A DNA stretch of 64,000 bases from Candidatus Saccharimonadota bacterium (GTDB taxonomy: Bacteria > Patescibacteriota > Saccharimonadia > Saccharimonadales > Saccharimonadaceae): assembly GCA_009781895.1 (NCBI GenBank), contig WQUV01000003.1:1-64000 (forward strand). The letters run 5' to 3'. Of this stretch, positions 16,826 through 25,655 are shown one piece after another. The position numbers and the translations under genes were made by a program. The number at the start of each line of letters is the position of its first letter. The first letter of the stretch is position 1. Below the pieces are notes generated by a model that did no database searches, was not told the origin of the DNA, and was given only the letters and a program-made list of their open reading frames with translations.

Positions 16826-17454
16826 TGGGACAGAAAGTTGATCCACGCAGTTTCCGACTGCAAGTCCACAAAAACTGGTCGTCAAACTGGTTTGCTGCCT
16901 CGAAGTCTGACTTCAAGAAGTGGCTGCACCAGGATGTTAAGATCCGTGAGTTTATCGAGAAGAAGTACGGTGAGCGACCAACTATCGCTGGTATTAAGAT
17001 TGAGCGATCACATAACCTTGTAACCGTAACCATCTCAACAGCGAAGGCTGGTGTGGTGATTGGTCGTGGTGGCGTTGGTGTGAATGAGCTCAAGGCTGAG
17101 CTTGAAAAGATCACTCAAATGCCAGTTCGTATCGACATTGAAGAAGTGAAGAAGTCAGAGCTATCTGCTAAGCTGGTATCAGAAAACATCGCAGCGCAAC
17201 TAGCGCGACGCATCAATTTCCGCCGAGCAACCAAGATGGCAGCACAAAGTACAATGGCAGCTGGTGCTAAAGGTATCCGTATTGAAGTTAGCGGTCGACT
17301 AAATGGCGCAGAAATGAGCCGAAGCGAGCGACTAATCGAAGGCTCGGTGCCACTCCACACACTACGTGCAGATGTTGACTTTCATGTTGCTAGGTCGCAG
17401 ACTATCGCGGGCATCGTAGGCGTTAAGGTCTGGATCTATAAGGGGGAGAAGTAA
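16825..17454 (+). CDS. rpsC: 30S ribosomal protein S3 (uS3)
   Basis: A 209-residue protein with [12 protein letters not shown], the KH domain [15 protein letters not shown] and the C-terminal domain ([31 protein letters not shown]). It forms part of the mRNA entry channel. One base separates it from rplP. Confidence 0.97.
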   Translation: MGQKVDPRSFRLQVHKNWSSNWFAASKSDFKKWLHQDVKIREFIEKKYGERPTIAGIKIERSHNLVTVTISTAKAGVVIGRGGVGVNELKAELEKITQMPVRIDIEEVKKSELSAKLVSENIAAQLARRINFRRATKMAAQSTMAAGAKGIRIEVSGRLNGAEMSRSERLIEGSVPLHTLRADVDFHVARSQTIAGIVGVKVWIYKGEK

Positions 17455-17455
17455 G

Positions 17456-17875
17456 ATGGCAATTAAAATCCCAGCGCGAGTGATGCACCGCAAGGTCCGT
17501 AAAGGCAAGAATGATGGTGTTGCAACTCGTGGTAATACAGTGGCGTTCGGTGACTTTGGTCTTATGAGCATGGACAACGAGCGAGTTGACGCTCGACAGA
17601 TTGAGGCAGCGCGTCAGGCAATGACACGTCACGTAAAGCGTGGCGGTAAGATTTGGATTCGGATTTTCCCACACACACCAGTGAGCAAGAAGCCGCTAGA
17701 TGTGAAAATGGGTAGTGGTAAAGGTGACTTAGACCGCTATGTGGCGAAGGTAAAGGCTGGCACAGTGATGTTTGAAATCGCTGATGTGGCAGAGGATGTA
17801 GCACGTGAGGCATTGCGCCTTGCTGGTCACAAACTCCCGGTCCGAGTGAAGATTGTAAAAAGAGGAGAGTTCTAA
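17456..17875 (+). CDS. rplP: 50S ribosomal protein L16 (uL16)
   Basis: A 139-residue protein with [20 protein letters not shown], the signature [20 protein letters not shown] and [22 protein letters not shown]. The stop overlaps rpsQ by one base, leaving no room for rpmC (uL29), which is normally encoded here. Confidence 0.97.
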   Translation: MAIKIPARVMHRKVRKGKNDGVATRGNTVAFGDFGLMSMDNERVDARQIEAARQAMTRHVKRGGKIWIRIFPHTPVSKKPLDVKMGSGKGDLDRYVAKVKAGTVMFEIADVAEDVAREALRLAGHKLPVRVKIVKRGEF

Positions 17876-18201
17876 TGGCACTAACTAAGATTGGAAAGGT
17901 AGTGTCGGTGAAGCGTGATAAGACTATTACGGTTGCGGTTGAATCTAAGCAGATGCACCCAATCTACCGTAAGCAGTATCTTGTTACCCGCAAATACACG
18001 GCACACGATGAGAATAATGAGGCGAAGCTAAACGATCGAGTACAGATCGTAGAGGTTCGACCGATCTCGAAGACAAAGAGCTGGAAGATGACTGAAATCT
18101 TACAGCGCGCACCTGAGGTGATATCTCTACGCGACGATGTCGTGAAGGTAGAAGAGCCTGAGAAGATTGCCCCCGAGGCTGATGGGGAGGGCGAGCAATG
18201 A
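17875..18201 (+). CDS. rpsQ: 30S ribosomal protein S17 (uS17)
   Basis: The 108-residue protein has the OB-fold core [19 protein letters not shown] and [15 protein letters not shown]. The last 30 residues are an acidic tail ([17 protein letters not shown]) not found in most relatives. It directly follows rplP and overlaps rplN by four bases. Confidence 0.96.
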   Translation: MALTKIGKVVSVKRDKTITVAVESKQMHPIYRKQYLVTRKYTAHDENNEAKLNDRVQIVEVRPISKTKSWKMTEILQRAPEVISLRDDVVKVEEPEKIAPEADGEGEQ

Positions 18202-18566
18202 TTCAGGAGCAGTCAAGATTACATGTCGCTGACAACAGTGGCGCAAAAGAGCTAGGTGTAATCCGCGTACTTGGCGGCACACGCCGACGCTACGCCTGCA
18301 TTGGTGACGTGGTAGTAGCAAGCGTTAAGGATGCGAACCCAGCTGGCAATACCAAGAAGAAAACAATAGTTCGTGCGGTGGTTGTACGGACTCGTCGTGA
18401 AACCAAGCGATCAGATGGTTCAACTATCCGCTTTGATGACAATGCGGCGGTATTGATTAACGAAGACAAGACACCAAAGGGTACTCGTGTATTCGGTCCA
18501 ATCCCACGCGAACTACGTGAGCTCGGCTATGCGAAGATTATCAGCTTAGCACCGGAGGTACTATAA
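18198..18566 (+). CDS. rplN: 50S ribosomal protein L14 (uL14)
   Basis: A 122-residue protein of normal length starting [19 protein letters not shown], with [25 protein letters not shown] and [13 protein letters not shown]. It contacts S12-side rRNA in the intersubunit bridge. It overlaps rplX by one base. Confidence 0.97.
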   Translation: MIQEQSRLHVADNSGAKELGVIRVLGGTRRRYACIGDVVVASVKDANPAGNTKKKTIVRAVVVRTRRETKRSDGSTIRFDDNAAVLINEDKTPKGTRVFGPIPRELRELGYAKIISLAPEVL

Positions 18567-18886
18567 TGGCAAGTCGAATTGTAAAGGGTGACCTCGTGAA
18601 GATTATTACTGGTGACAACAAAGGTAAGACCGGTAAAGTCTTGCGTGTTGACCCAGCTAAGGGTATCGCATATATCGATGGTATCGGTCTGCGGGAGCGA
18701 CACTATAAGGCAAACCAGTACATGCAGGGTGGCAAGCGCGAGATTCAGGTAGGTGTTGACCTATCGAAGCTAGCGGTTGTGGTTGATGAGAAGACTGGCA
18801 AGACTAGCCGAATCGGCTTCAAGCGAGCAGATGGCGGTAAGTTGGTGCGAATTGCGAAACAGCACGGCAATAAGGAGATTAAATAA
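18566..18886 (+). CDS. rplX: 50S ribosomal protein L24 (uL24)
   Basis: A 106-residue protein with the KOW motif IVKGDLVKIITGDNKGKTGK and the downstream strand region of L24. It initiates 50S assembly. It overlaps rplE by one base. Confidence 0.96.
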   Translation: MASRIVKGDLVKIITGDNKGKTGKVLRVDPAKGIAYIDGIGLRERHYKANQYMQGGKREIQVGVDLSKLAVVVDEKTGKTSRIGFKRADGGKLVRIAKQHGNKEIK

Positions 18887-19476
18887 TGGCTGCGAAGATT
18901 AAAGCGGTACAGCAACCGCGTTTGAAAGCGTTGTACGACAACGAACTACGAGCGAAATTGCAGAAAGAACTTAACCTCGCAAATGTGATGGAAGTCCCAA
19001 GTCTGCAAAAAGTAATCGTAGCTTCTGGTGTCGGCAAGAAGAAGGAAGACAAAAAATACCTAGAGACAGTAAAGAACACAATCGAGAAAATCACTGGTCA
19101 ACATGCAACTGGTCGGATCGCGAAGAAGTCAATTGCTTCATTTAAGATTCGTAAGGGTCTGGGTGGTGCACTCGGTTACACTACAACCCTCCGTGGCGCG
19201 AAGATGTATGAGTTTACTGATCGTTTGATTAGCATCGCATTGCCGCATACCCGTGACTTCCGTGGCGTGTCACTGAAGTCGTTTGATAAGGATGGTAACT
19301 ATGCTCTAGGCATCAAAGAGCAGAATATTTTTACAGAGTTGACATTTGAGGAGACTCAAGTGTTGCATGGTCTGCAAGTTATCTTTGTGGTCAAGAACGG
19401 TAGTGTAGAGAAGAGCAAGGCGCTCCTAGCGGGCTTCGGTATGCCGTTTGAGCGAGAAGAGAAGGGGGCGAAGTAA
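18886..19476 (+). CDS. rplE: 50S ribosomal protein L5 (uL5)
   Basis: A 196-residue protein with [52 protein letters not shown] and EQNIFTEL. It binds 5S rRNA. The ATG follows the rplX stop with overlap, and rpsN follows immediately. Confidence 0.97.
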   Translation: MAAKIKAVQQPRLKALYDNELRAKLQKELNLANVMEVPSLQKVIVASGVGKKKEDKKYLETVKNTIEKITGQHATGRIAKKSIASFKIRKGLGGALGYTTTLRGAKMYEFTDRLISIALPHTRDFRGVSLKSFDKDGNYALGIKEQNIFTELTFEETQVLHGLQVIFVVKNGSVEKSKALLAGFGMPFEREEKGAK

Positions 19477-19477
19477 T

Positions 19478-19747
19478 ATGGCCAAGAAATCTATGGTGTT
19501 AAAAGACAAGAAGCGCGAAGAAATGTATCAGAAGTATGCTGCAAAGCGCGCTGAGCTAAAGCAGGCTGGTGATTACGAGGGTCTACAGAAGCTGCCACGC
19601 AACAGCAGCCCAACCCGACGCAAGAATCGCGACATGCTAACAGGTCGACCGCGTAGCTATATGCGACGATTTGGCATGGACCGCTTGAATTTCCGTGAAA
19701 AGGCGTCAAAGGGTGAAATACCAGGCGTAGTAAAGAGTAGTTGGTAG
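19478..19747 (+). CDS. rpsN: 30S ribosomal protein S14 (uS14), zinc-free form
   Basis: The ATG at 19478 is one base after the rplE stop; the frame is open further upstream but that overlaps L5. The 89-residue protein has [22 protein letters not shown] and ends PGVVKSSW. It lacks the four-cysteine zinc ribbon, so it is the long, zinc-independent form. Confidence 0.95.
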   Translation: MAKKSMVLKDKKREEMYQKYAAKRAELKQAGDYEGLQKLPRNSSPTRRKNRDMLTGRPRSYMRRFGMDRLNFREKASKGEIPGVVKSSW

Positions 19748-19755
19748 GAGGAAAT

Positions 19756-20151
19756 ATGTCGAATTATAGTACAGATAAAATCGCCGACTTGATTACGAGG
19801 ATTCGTAACGCAATCAATGCCGGACATAATGAAATCAGCATGCCTTCATCGAAGCTAACCGAAGCGGTAGCAAATAAGTTGGTAGCGGCAGGTTATATCT
19901 CAAAGGTGAAGATTGAACCTGCGAAACCACGCGATATTCTGCATGTTGAAATTGCGAAGGGTGAACCGGTGATTAGCGAGATTACTCGAGTATCGAAGCC
20001 GGGTCGTCGTGTTTATATGGCTGCAAAAGAGATGCCGCGCATCAAGAGCGGTCGAGGTTTGGCGATTGTCAGCACCTCGCGAGGTATCATGACCAGTATT
20101 GAAGCAAAAGAAGCCAAGATTGGCGGAGAAGTTCTCCTCAAGGTCTGGTAA
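19756..20151 (+). CDS. rpsH: 30S ribosomal protein S8 (uS8)
   Basis: The ATG at 19756 is preceded by GGAGGAAA. The 131-residue protein has DLITRIRNAINAGHNEI, ITRVSKPGRRVY and the C-terminal RGLAIVSTSRGIMTSIEAKE...GGEVLLKVW signature. It binds the central domain of 16S rRNA. Confidence 0.96.
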   Translation: MSNYSTDKIADLITRIRNAINAGHNEISMPSSKLTEAVANKLVAAGYISKVKIEPAKPRDILHVEIAKGEPVISEITRVSKPGRRVYMAAKEMPRIKSGRGLAIVSTSRGIMTSIEAKEAKIGGEVLLKVW

Positions 20152-20175
20152 TAGAATAAGAAAAGAAAGGAAAGT

Positions 20176-20712
20176 ATGAGTCGAATCGGAAAACTACCCA
20201 TCAAGATCCCGACGGGCGTGACAATCACGGTTGGCGCAGACGACATAACGGTCGCAGGTGCTAAGGGTACTTTGGTGTTACCTCACCAGAACTTCGTGAA
20301 AGTCGAAGTGGTTGAGGGAGAAGCGATTGTAGCACGAGAGAATGACGAGGCAGAGGCGCGAGCGAAGCACGGCTTACAGAGGGCGTTAATCAATAACGCG
20401 GTGACTGGTGTATCTGAAGGTTTCGAGAAGAAGCTAGAAGTCAATGGAGTCGGCTTTCGCCTGAGTGGTGGTGGGCAGGAAATTGACATGGCGCTTGGAT
20501 TCTCGCATCCAGTCAAATACAAAGCACCAGAGGGCGTGCAGCTAGAGACCAATAAGATGGAGATTACTGTTAAGGGTATCAGTAAGCAAGCTGTCGGTCA
20601 AGTAGCGGCAGAGATCCGAGCTCTAAGGCCACCAGAGCCATACAAGGGTAAGGGTATCAAGTATGCTGATGAGCGAATTCTAAGGAAGGCTGGAAAGGCA
20701 GGTAAGAAATGA
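20176..20712 (+). CDS. rplF: 50S ribosomal protein L6 (uL6)
   Basis: A 178-residue protein with SRIGKLPIKIPTGVTI, the internal duplication typical of L6, and the C-terminal signature PPEPYKGKGIKYADE. It sits near the sarcin-ricin loop. A GAAAGGAA Shine-Dalgarno precedes the ATG. It overlaps rplR by four bases. Confidence 0.97.
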   Translation: MSRIGKLPIKIPTGVTITVGADDITVAGAKGTLVLPHQNFVKVEVVEGEAIVARENDEAEARAKHGLQRALINNAVTGVSEGFEKKLEVNGVGFRLSGGGQEIDMALGFSHPVKYKAPEGVQLETNKMEITVKGISKQAVGQVAAEIRALRPPEPYKGKGIKYADERILRKAGKAGKK

Positions 20713-21062
20713 GCGAACTAGTAAATAAGAAAAATCGAGCAGTGCGACGCGCTAATCGAGTGCGCGCAAAGATTACCGGTACAGCTGAACGACCACGATT
20801 GGTAGTTAGAATCAGCAATCTGCACATTGAAGCACAGATAATTGATGACGAAAAGCGAGTTACGCTAGCGGCAGCAACAACTGTGGGCCAGAAGATGACA
20901 GGCAATAAGACTGAGAAAGCAGCTGTGATTGGTGCAGATATTGCAAAGAAAGCAGTGAAGGCAGGCGTAAAGAAGGTTGTTCTGGACCGCGGTAGCCGAA
21001 AATATGCGAGCCGACTAGCATCTCTAGCAGATGCAGCACGCAAGGAAGGATTGGAGTTCTAA
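20709..21062 (+). CDS. rplR: 50S ribosomal protein L18 (uL18)
   Basis: A 117-residue protein with RRANRVRAKITGTAERPRLVV, SNLHIEAQIIDD and the C-terminal VVLDRGSRKYASRLASLADAAR. It binds 5S rRNA with L5. The rpsE start follows one base after the stop. Confidence 0.96.
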   Translation: MSELVNKKNRAVRRANRVRAKITGTAERPRLVVRISNLHIEAQIIDDEKRVTLAAATTVGQKMTGNKTEKAAVIGADIAKKAVKAGVKKVVLDRGSRKYASRLASLADAARKEGLEF

Positions 21063-21063
21063 T

Positions 21064-21711
21064 ATGGCAGATGAAAATGTAAAAACTGAAGCAGCTCCAA
21101 AAACTGCTGACGGCGAGTTCACAGTTGTGAATGAGCAGGGTACAACCCGAGCATTCCGCGGTGGGCGTGATGGTCGTGGTGGCCCACGACAGAGGGGTCG
21201 TGGTCGACGCGATGAGCCGCAGGCACCAAAGGAGTTTGAGGAGATAACCGTATCGATTGATCGAGTTGCTCGCGTAGTAAAGGGTGGTCGACGATTCCGC
21301 TTTAAAGCGTTGGTGGCAGTTGGTGATGGCAAGAATCGAATCGGTGTTGGTGTAGCTAAGGGGCAGGATGTAACCTCAGCTGTTAATAAGGCGACAAACC
21401 GAGCAAAGAAGAATGTCGTAACCATCAACCTTGAGAATACGACTATTCCACATATTGTGGAAGCAAAAGAAACTGGCGCAGTTGTATTAATCAAGCCAGC
21501 ACCAGAGGGCTTTGGTATTGTGGCAGGCGGTGTAGTGCGAACGCTACTAGGTTTGACTGGCATTAAGAACGTGAGTTCTAAGTCGCTAGGCTCGACTAAT
21601 AAAGTAAACATTGCCTATGCGACCGTTAAAGCATTGCAGGGACTAGAACCGAAGTCATCATGGGTGACTCGAAAGAACGCACCTGCTAACAAAGAGAAGG
21701 GAGCAAAGTAA
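21064..21711 (+). CDS. rpsE: 30S ribosomal protein S5 (uS5)
   Basis: The 215-residue form uses the ATG right after rplR. An N-terminal extension of about 58 residues is Gly/Arg-rich (RGGRDGRGGPRQRGRGRR) and probably contacts RNA. The S5 core follows: IDRVARVVKGGRRFRFKAL, GVGVAKGQDV and KPAPEGFGIVAGG. The stop overlaps rplO by one base with no room for rpmD (uL30). Confidence 0.96.
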   Translation: MADENVKTEAAPKTADGEFTVVNEQGTTRAFRGGRDGRGGPRQRGRGRRDEPQAPKEFEEITVSIDRVARVVKGGRRFRFKALVAVGDGKNRIGVGVAKGQDVTSAVNKATNRAKKNVVTINLENTTIPHIVEAKETGAVVLIKPAPEGFGIVAGGVVRTLLGLTGIKNVSSKSLGSTNKVNIAYATVKALQGLEPKSSWVTRKNAPANKEKGAK

Positions 21712-22175
21712 TGAAATTTCATGAATTAGAAGCTGCTGCTCGCCCTGCTCGCAAGCGCGTAGGTCGTGGTATTTCGGCTGGGCAGGGTAAGACCGCTGGT
21801 CGTGGTACTAAGGGTCAGAAGTCTCGAACAGGACACAAGAAAATGCCGGCAACTTTCATGGGCGGTCAGCGACCGTTGATGCAGGCGGTACCGAAGCTTA
21901 AAGGTTTCAAGAGCTTACATAAGAAGGCAGAAGTTGTTTACCTAGACCAGCTAAATGGCATGGCTAAGGCAGATAACTTTACTTTAGCTGAAGCGGGCTT
22001 GATCTCGAACCCGTTTGTCCGCGTGAAGATTGTCTTCCGTGGTGAACTGAAGGGTAAAGTCGAAGTTGCGACTCAGTTTGCAACCAAGACCGCAGCTGCG
22101 GCTATCGAGAAGGCAGGCGGAAAGTTTGTAAAGACTGGCGTGCCAATGCGAGAAGCGAAGCAGACCGGAAGCTAA
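21711..22175 (+). CDS. rplO: 50S ribosomal protein L15 (uL15)
   Basis: A 154-residue protein with the RVGRGISAGQGKTAGRGTKGQ loop, GGQRPLMQAVPKLKGF and the C-terminal GGKFVKTG region. It is the last gene of the cluster: a terminator follows, whereas secY, adk and map follow in most bacteria. Confidence 0.96.
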   Translation: MKFHELEAAARPARKRVGRGISAGQGKTAGRGTKGQKSRTGHKKMPATFMGGQRPLMQAVPKLKGFKSLHKKAEVVYLDQLNGMAKADNFTLAEAGLISNPFVRVKIVFRGELKGKVEVATQFATKTAAAAIEKAGGKFVKTGVPMREAKQTGS

Positions 22176-22200
22176 ATAAACTAAACCTCGGATAAAAGGA

Positions 22201-22222
22201 ATCCCGCTTGTACTGGCGGGAT
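22201..22222 (+). terminator. Terminator of ribosomal cluster
   Basis: ATCCCGC at 22201-22207 pairs with GCGGGAT at 22216-22222 around an 8-base loop, followed by TTC. It lies 25 bases past the rplO stop. Confidence 0.7.
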
Positions 22223-22272
22223 TTCTATGACGGCTCGACCCCATAACTTGCTAATGAGGTTAAGGATACGAA

Positions 22273-22302
22273 AAGAGCCCCAGTGAAGAATACAGGGCTC
22301 TT
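22273..22302. terminator. Bidirectional terminator
   Basis: AAGAGCCC at 22273-22280 and GGGCTCTT at 22295-22302 flank a 14-base loop, with T residues on both exits. It serves the minus gene ending at 22315 and is a second stop for the ribosomal transcript. Confidence 0.7.
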
Positions 22303-22314
22303 TTGAGAATATTA

Positions 22315-22881
22315 TTAATTGGGTTTAGCTTTAATCTTACTGCGTAGCTCTTCGAAGTCGGCTTCTATCGCTTGCAGTACCTCAGACTTGCTGTTGGCGA
22401 GTATGTTGTGCTTTCTGATAGGGAGTCCATTAAGAGGTTTTTCTCGGAGAATTATGAATTTCTCGCCATCTTCGGTGCCAATAGCGGCTAGTTGTCCTAT
22501 GTCCCATTGGTTGCCGAGTACACTGTTGGCAGTGCAGATCAACTTTACTTTCATGCCTTTAACAACACCGTAATCATAGTAGTCGACTTTAGAGCCCAGC
22601 AGTTCTGCTATGTTGCATAATTCGTTGTAGTGCCATGAATTATCTTGGCCTTCTGTCTCACTATCCTGTATCCACCAACTCTGGTTGATGTCGATGTTGC
22701 GTTCACCGATTGTGCAGGAAAACTTTACATTGTACATTATTGAAGGTAGGCTATCTCTTGGATCTTTGCCATCGCAGGCACGGAGACAGAACTCTTTCTG
22801 TGAAAAAGCAAATGAAAGCTCTGCCACAGTAATTGCGGCATCAAGCTCATAGTGCGGAGACGGGTTCATGGTGGGTTTCAT
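22315..22881 (-). CDS. Orphan soluble protein, shared-promoter class
   Basis: A 188-residue protein with no recognised family, signal or membrane helix. It has a Trp-rich central segment (SWWIQDSETEG) and a helical C terminus ending KIKAKPN. A GAAGGAGG Shine-Dalgarno precedes the ATG and lies between the ATTCC and GGAAT arms of a small hairpin, which could hide it. The promoter at 22993-23021 is of the shared class; the leader is about 105 bases. Function is unknown. Confidence 0.65.
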   Translation of the reverse strand: MKPTMNPSPHYELDAAITVAELSFAFSQKEFCLRACDGKDPRDSLPSIMYNVKFSCTIGERNIDINQSWWIQDSETEGQDNSWHYNELCNIAELLGSKVDYYDYGVVKGMKVKLICTANSVLGNQWDIGQLAAIGTEDGEKFIILREKPLNGLPIRKHNILANSKSEVLQAIEADFEELRSKIKAKPN

Positions 22882-22992
22882 AATTATTCCTCCTTCGGAA
22901 TTATAGGTGGGGTAAAGGGTTATGAGCTAGCTAAATTTAATAATATTTATAAATTGCGCTTGTTTGACACGAGGGTCACTCTCGCTTTTTAC

Positions 22993-23021
22993 ATTATATC
23001 ACACTTATGGCTAAAAGTCAA
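22993..23021 (-). promoter_or_regulatory. Shared-class orphan promoter
   Basis: On the minus strand TTGACT (23016-23021) and TATAAT (22993-22998), 17 bp apart. The spacer ends CATAAGTGTGA, the same as at 41485-41513. Confidence 0.8.
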
Positions 23022-23040
23022 TATGTACCTACCGAGACGG

Positions 23041-25557
23041 CTACCTGCATGTAATGCGGCTACCTTCGAGGCAGACCTTGATGCGAGGGGTAGGCTTCTC
23101 TTGACCAAGTAGGCGTAGGGCGAGAGGGGCTTCGAGTTCACGCTCGATAACTCGGCGCATTTCACGGGCACCATATTGGCTGGAGAAGCCTAGGTTAATG
23201 AGGCGATCGCGGACTTCAGGGGTAATGGATAGCTTGATGTTCTGTGGCTTGAGGCGGTCTGCGAGTTCGTTGAAAAAGAGATCAAAGATCTGTGCAGCAT
23301 CGTTATGGGTCAGCAGCTTGAATTCTAGGATTTTGTCGAAGCGGCCGATTAGTTCAGGCTTAATCTTTTTGGATAATAGCTTAGCTGAGGCAGTAGCTTT
23401 CTCTGTAGGGGCAGCCTTGGCTGCCTCGCGCCCTATTGCCGTCTCAGCTGTACTGAAACCAATAGGTGCACCAGAGCCAGACCTGCTGTTCAGATTTGAT
23501 GTCATAATAATTATAGTGTTATGGAAGTTGATAGCTTCTCCGCGGGCAGTTTTAACATGGCCATCTTCGAGGATTTGCAGGAAGATATTCCAAACGCTTG
23601 GATGAGCCTTTTCGATCTCATCGAAAAGGACGACGCTATGCGGGTTTTGGCGGATACGATCGAAGCCAGTTTCGTCTTGATAGCCGATATAGCCAGCAGG
23701 TGAGCCAAGTAGCTTGGCAGAGCTGGCACTCTCGCTAAACTCGCTCATGTCAAAACGAATGAGGTATTGTTCGCCGCCAAAGATCTCGCGAGCTAGGACT
23801 TTTGCTAGTTCGGTTTTACCGACGCCAGTTGGGCCAGTAAAGATAAAACTACCAAGTGGGCGTTTTGGGCTAGCGAGGCCAGATTTGGCACGGCGAATGA
23901 CTTCGGAGACCTCAGAGATAACATGAGACTGGCCAATTAGGTGCTGGTTGAGGCTGGATTCGAGTTCGGTGAGGGCGGTTTTTTCGCGTGATCCCAGCTT
24001 CTCGAGCGGGACTTTAGTGCGGGCGCTGAGAGCTTGGAGAACATGCTGCTCAGTTAGCGGGCTAAGTGCGGTAAGCTTCTTCTCTAGGCGGGCCTTGGCT
24101 TGGCGGAGACGAGAGATATTTGCTTTAGCGCTAACTTGGTGCGCGGGAGGAGTTTCGGCAGTGACCATCTTTGCTTTAGTCTGCCATTCCTTGATTTCTT
24201 TGTCGTACTTAGTGACTTGCTGTATAAGTTTGCTATAGTCGCCGTTCACCTTGGCGCGGGCGGCTGCTTCGTCGAGGAGGTCAAGGGCTTTGTCGGGGAA
24301 TCGACCTTCGAAAATGTGGGTATTAGAGAGGTCGACAATACGAGCAAGTAATGAGTCGTCGACTTTGACTTTGTGGAAATCGGCATAGTACGGTGCAACA
24401 CCGCGAAGAATGGCGAGAGTGGCAGCTGTATCAGGTTCGGAAACGTAGATGGTTTGGAAGCGGCGAAGCAGGGCTTTGTCGCGAGCGATACTGCGGCTGA
24501 ACTCGGCGTGTGTAGTAGCCCCGATGACCGAGAGGTTGCCGCGAGCAAGAGCGGGCTTTAAGATGTTGGCGGCATCAGTAGCTGCTTCGCTGTCGCCGGC
24601 GCCGACAATAGTGTGGAGTTCATCAATGAAAGCGATGGCGTTTGGATCGGCCTCGAGTTTCTTGACGACATCTTGGAGGCGTTTTTCGAATTGACCACGA
24701 TAGGAGGCTCCAGCAAGCATAGCTGTCATGTCGACCTGATATATTACTTTATCTTGAAAGAAGATGGGTGCCGAGTTGTCTGCGATGCGATGAGCAAGAC
24801 CTTCGACGATGGCAGTTTTACCGACACCAGCTTCGCCAAGCAAGAGCGGATTGTTCTTGGTGCGACGAGCGAGAATAGTGGTGAGACGATCGACTTCGAT
24901 ATCGCGCGAGATGAGAGGAGAGAACCTGCCTTTTTTGGCAAGCTCGACGAGGTCGACTAGAAAAGCAGAGGTGTCGGCGGCCTTACTTGTGGGCTGTGGG
25001 CTGTCTTGCGGATTGCTATGGAACTCGATAAGGAATGGAGCTAGGAAGGGTGGGGTAGAGGAGTTGCTGATGTGACTGGGGCGTTCGCGAATTGATAGGC
25101 CTTGCTCAAAGCGCTTCTCGAGTTCTTGTTCGAGCGGGAATGGGTCGACCTGAATAAGTCGCAGAATATCCTGAGCGCGACGTCGTGATAGCACATATGA
25201 GAGTAGCATCTCAGAAGTGAGCAACATACCATCGTAGTCCTCTAGGCAGTCTTTGAGAAAGCGGACATAGCCAGTCGGCATAGTCGGACTTGGTTCGGGT
25301 GCAGTGGCGAGGTCGCAAGAAGCGATGGAAATAGCCTTGGTGAGGGCTACGAGAGTGACCTTGCGGGCAGCGAGGAATTTATGGGCTGGTGAGTCAACTT
25401 GCCACATGATAGCGAGAAGCAGAGCGCCTTCTTCGTCATATTTAAGAGCAGAAAAGAGCGCACGAAGCTGCAAGGCGCGACGGAAAATCGCAAGGACCGA
25501 CTGGTCTGTTGCGCCTCCGAAATCGTTAAGCGAAGTGATGGACTGGATGCTGGACAT
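23041..25557 (-). CDS. Clp/Hsp100 AAA+ ATPase (ClpB/ClpC-like)
   Basis: An unfoldase or disaggregase with two AAA+ modules: D1 Walker [14 protein letters not shown] and Walker [12 protein letters not shown]2 Walker [14 protein letters not shown] and Walker [13 protein letters not shown], then a C-terminal D2-small domain. The N domain (about 1-150) is divergent. The middle coiled coil is shorter than in ClpB, and no ClpP-binding loop (LGF-type) was confirmed, so ClpB versus ClpC is open. The ATG at 25557 is 9 bases after the TATACT box, so leaderless; it gives 838 residues. A palindromic element (copy D) encodes part of D2 after [11 protein letters not shown], in the region before [10 protein letters not shown]. 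Confidence 0.88.
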   Translation of the reverse strand: MSSIQSITSLNDFGGATDQSVLAIFRRALQLRALFSALKYDEEGALLLAIMWQVDSPAHKFLAARKVTLVALTKAISIASCDLATAPEPSPTMPTGYVRFLKDCLEDYDGMLLTSEMLLSYVLSRRRAQDILRLIQVDPFPLEQELEKRFEQGLSIRERPSHISNSSTPPFLAPFLIEFHSNPQDSPQPTSKAADTSAFLVDLVELAKKGRFSPLISRDIEVDRLTTILARRTKNNPLLLGEAGVGKTAIVEGLAHRIADNSAPIFFQDKVIYQVDMTAMLAGASYRGQFEKRLQDVVKKLEADPNAIAFIDELHTIVGAGDSEAATDAANILKPALARGNLSVIGATTHAEFSRSIARDKALLRRFQTIYVSEPDTAATLAILRGVAPYYADFHKVKVDDSLLARIVDLSNTHIFEGRFPDKALDLLDEAAARAKVNGDYSKLIQQVTKYDKEIKEWQTKAKMVTAETPPAHQVSAKANISRLRQAKARLEKKLTALSPLTEQHVLQALSARTKVPLEKLGSREKTALTELESSLNQHLIGQSHVISEVSEVIRRAKSGLASPKRPLGSFIFTGPTGVGKTELAKVLAREIFGGEQYLIRFDMSEFSESASSAKLLGSPAGYIGYQDETGFDRIRQNPHSVVLFDEIEKAHPSVWNIFLQILEDGHVKTARGEAINFHNTIIIMTSNLNSRSGSGAPIGFSTAETAIGREAAKAAPTEKATASAKLLSKKIKPELIGRFDKILEFKLLTHNDAAQIFDLFFNELADRLKPQNIKLSITPEVRDRLINLGFSSQYGAREMRRVIERELEAPLALRLLGQEKPTPRIKVCLEGSRITCR
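23383..23449 (-). repeat. Palindromic element copy D, inside Clp gene
   Basis: AGCTGAGGCAGTAG at 23383-23396 pairs with the 23433-23449 arm with small bulges. The inner GCAGCCTTGGCTGC at 23411-23424 matches the shared core. Relative to the gene it is in the orientation opposite to copies A and C, yet still keeps the frame open and encodes an Ala/Thr/Glu/Lys-rich loop. Confidence 0.78.
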
Positions 25558-25595
25558 AACAGTGGTAGTATAGCATAAAACAGAGAGCAACGCAA

Positions 25596-25645
25596 CAGGC
25601 GACCCCTGAGGCAGGAACAGCTTTGGCTGCCTCCGAAATCGCCTG
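25596..25645. repeat. Palindromic element copy E, between clp and hisS
   Basis: Two nested perfect 7-bp inverted repeats: CAGGCGA/TCGCCTG (25596, 25639) and GAGGCAG/CTGCCTC (25608, 25627), with the core AGGAACAGCTTTGGCTGCC between. It starts just upstream of the Clp promoter and ends 10 bases after the hisS stop, so it may also act as an RNA hairpin for hisS. Confidence 0.82.
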
Positions 25646-25655
25646 GCGTCGGGCG

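Noticed and set aside
25300-25385. AATAGCCTTG inside the Clp gene as another core copy
   Set aside because: Only ten bases match and no paired arms or protein insertion are seen there.
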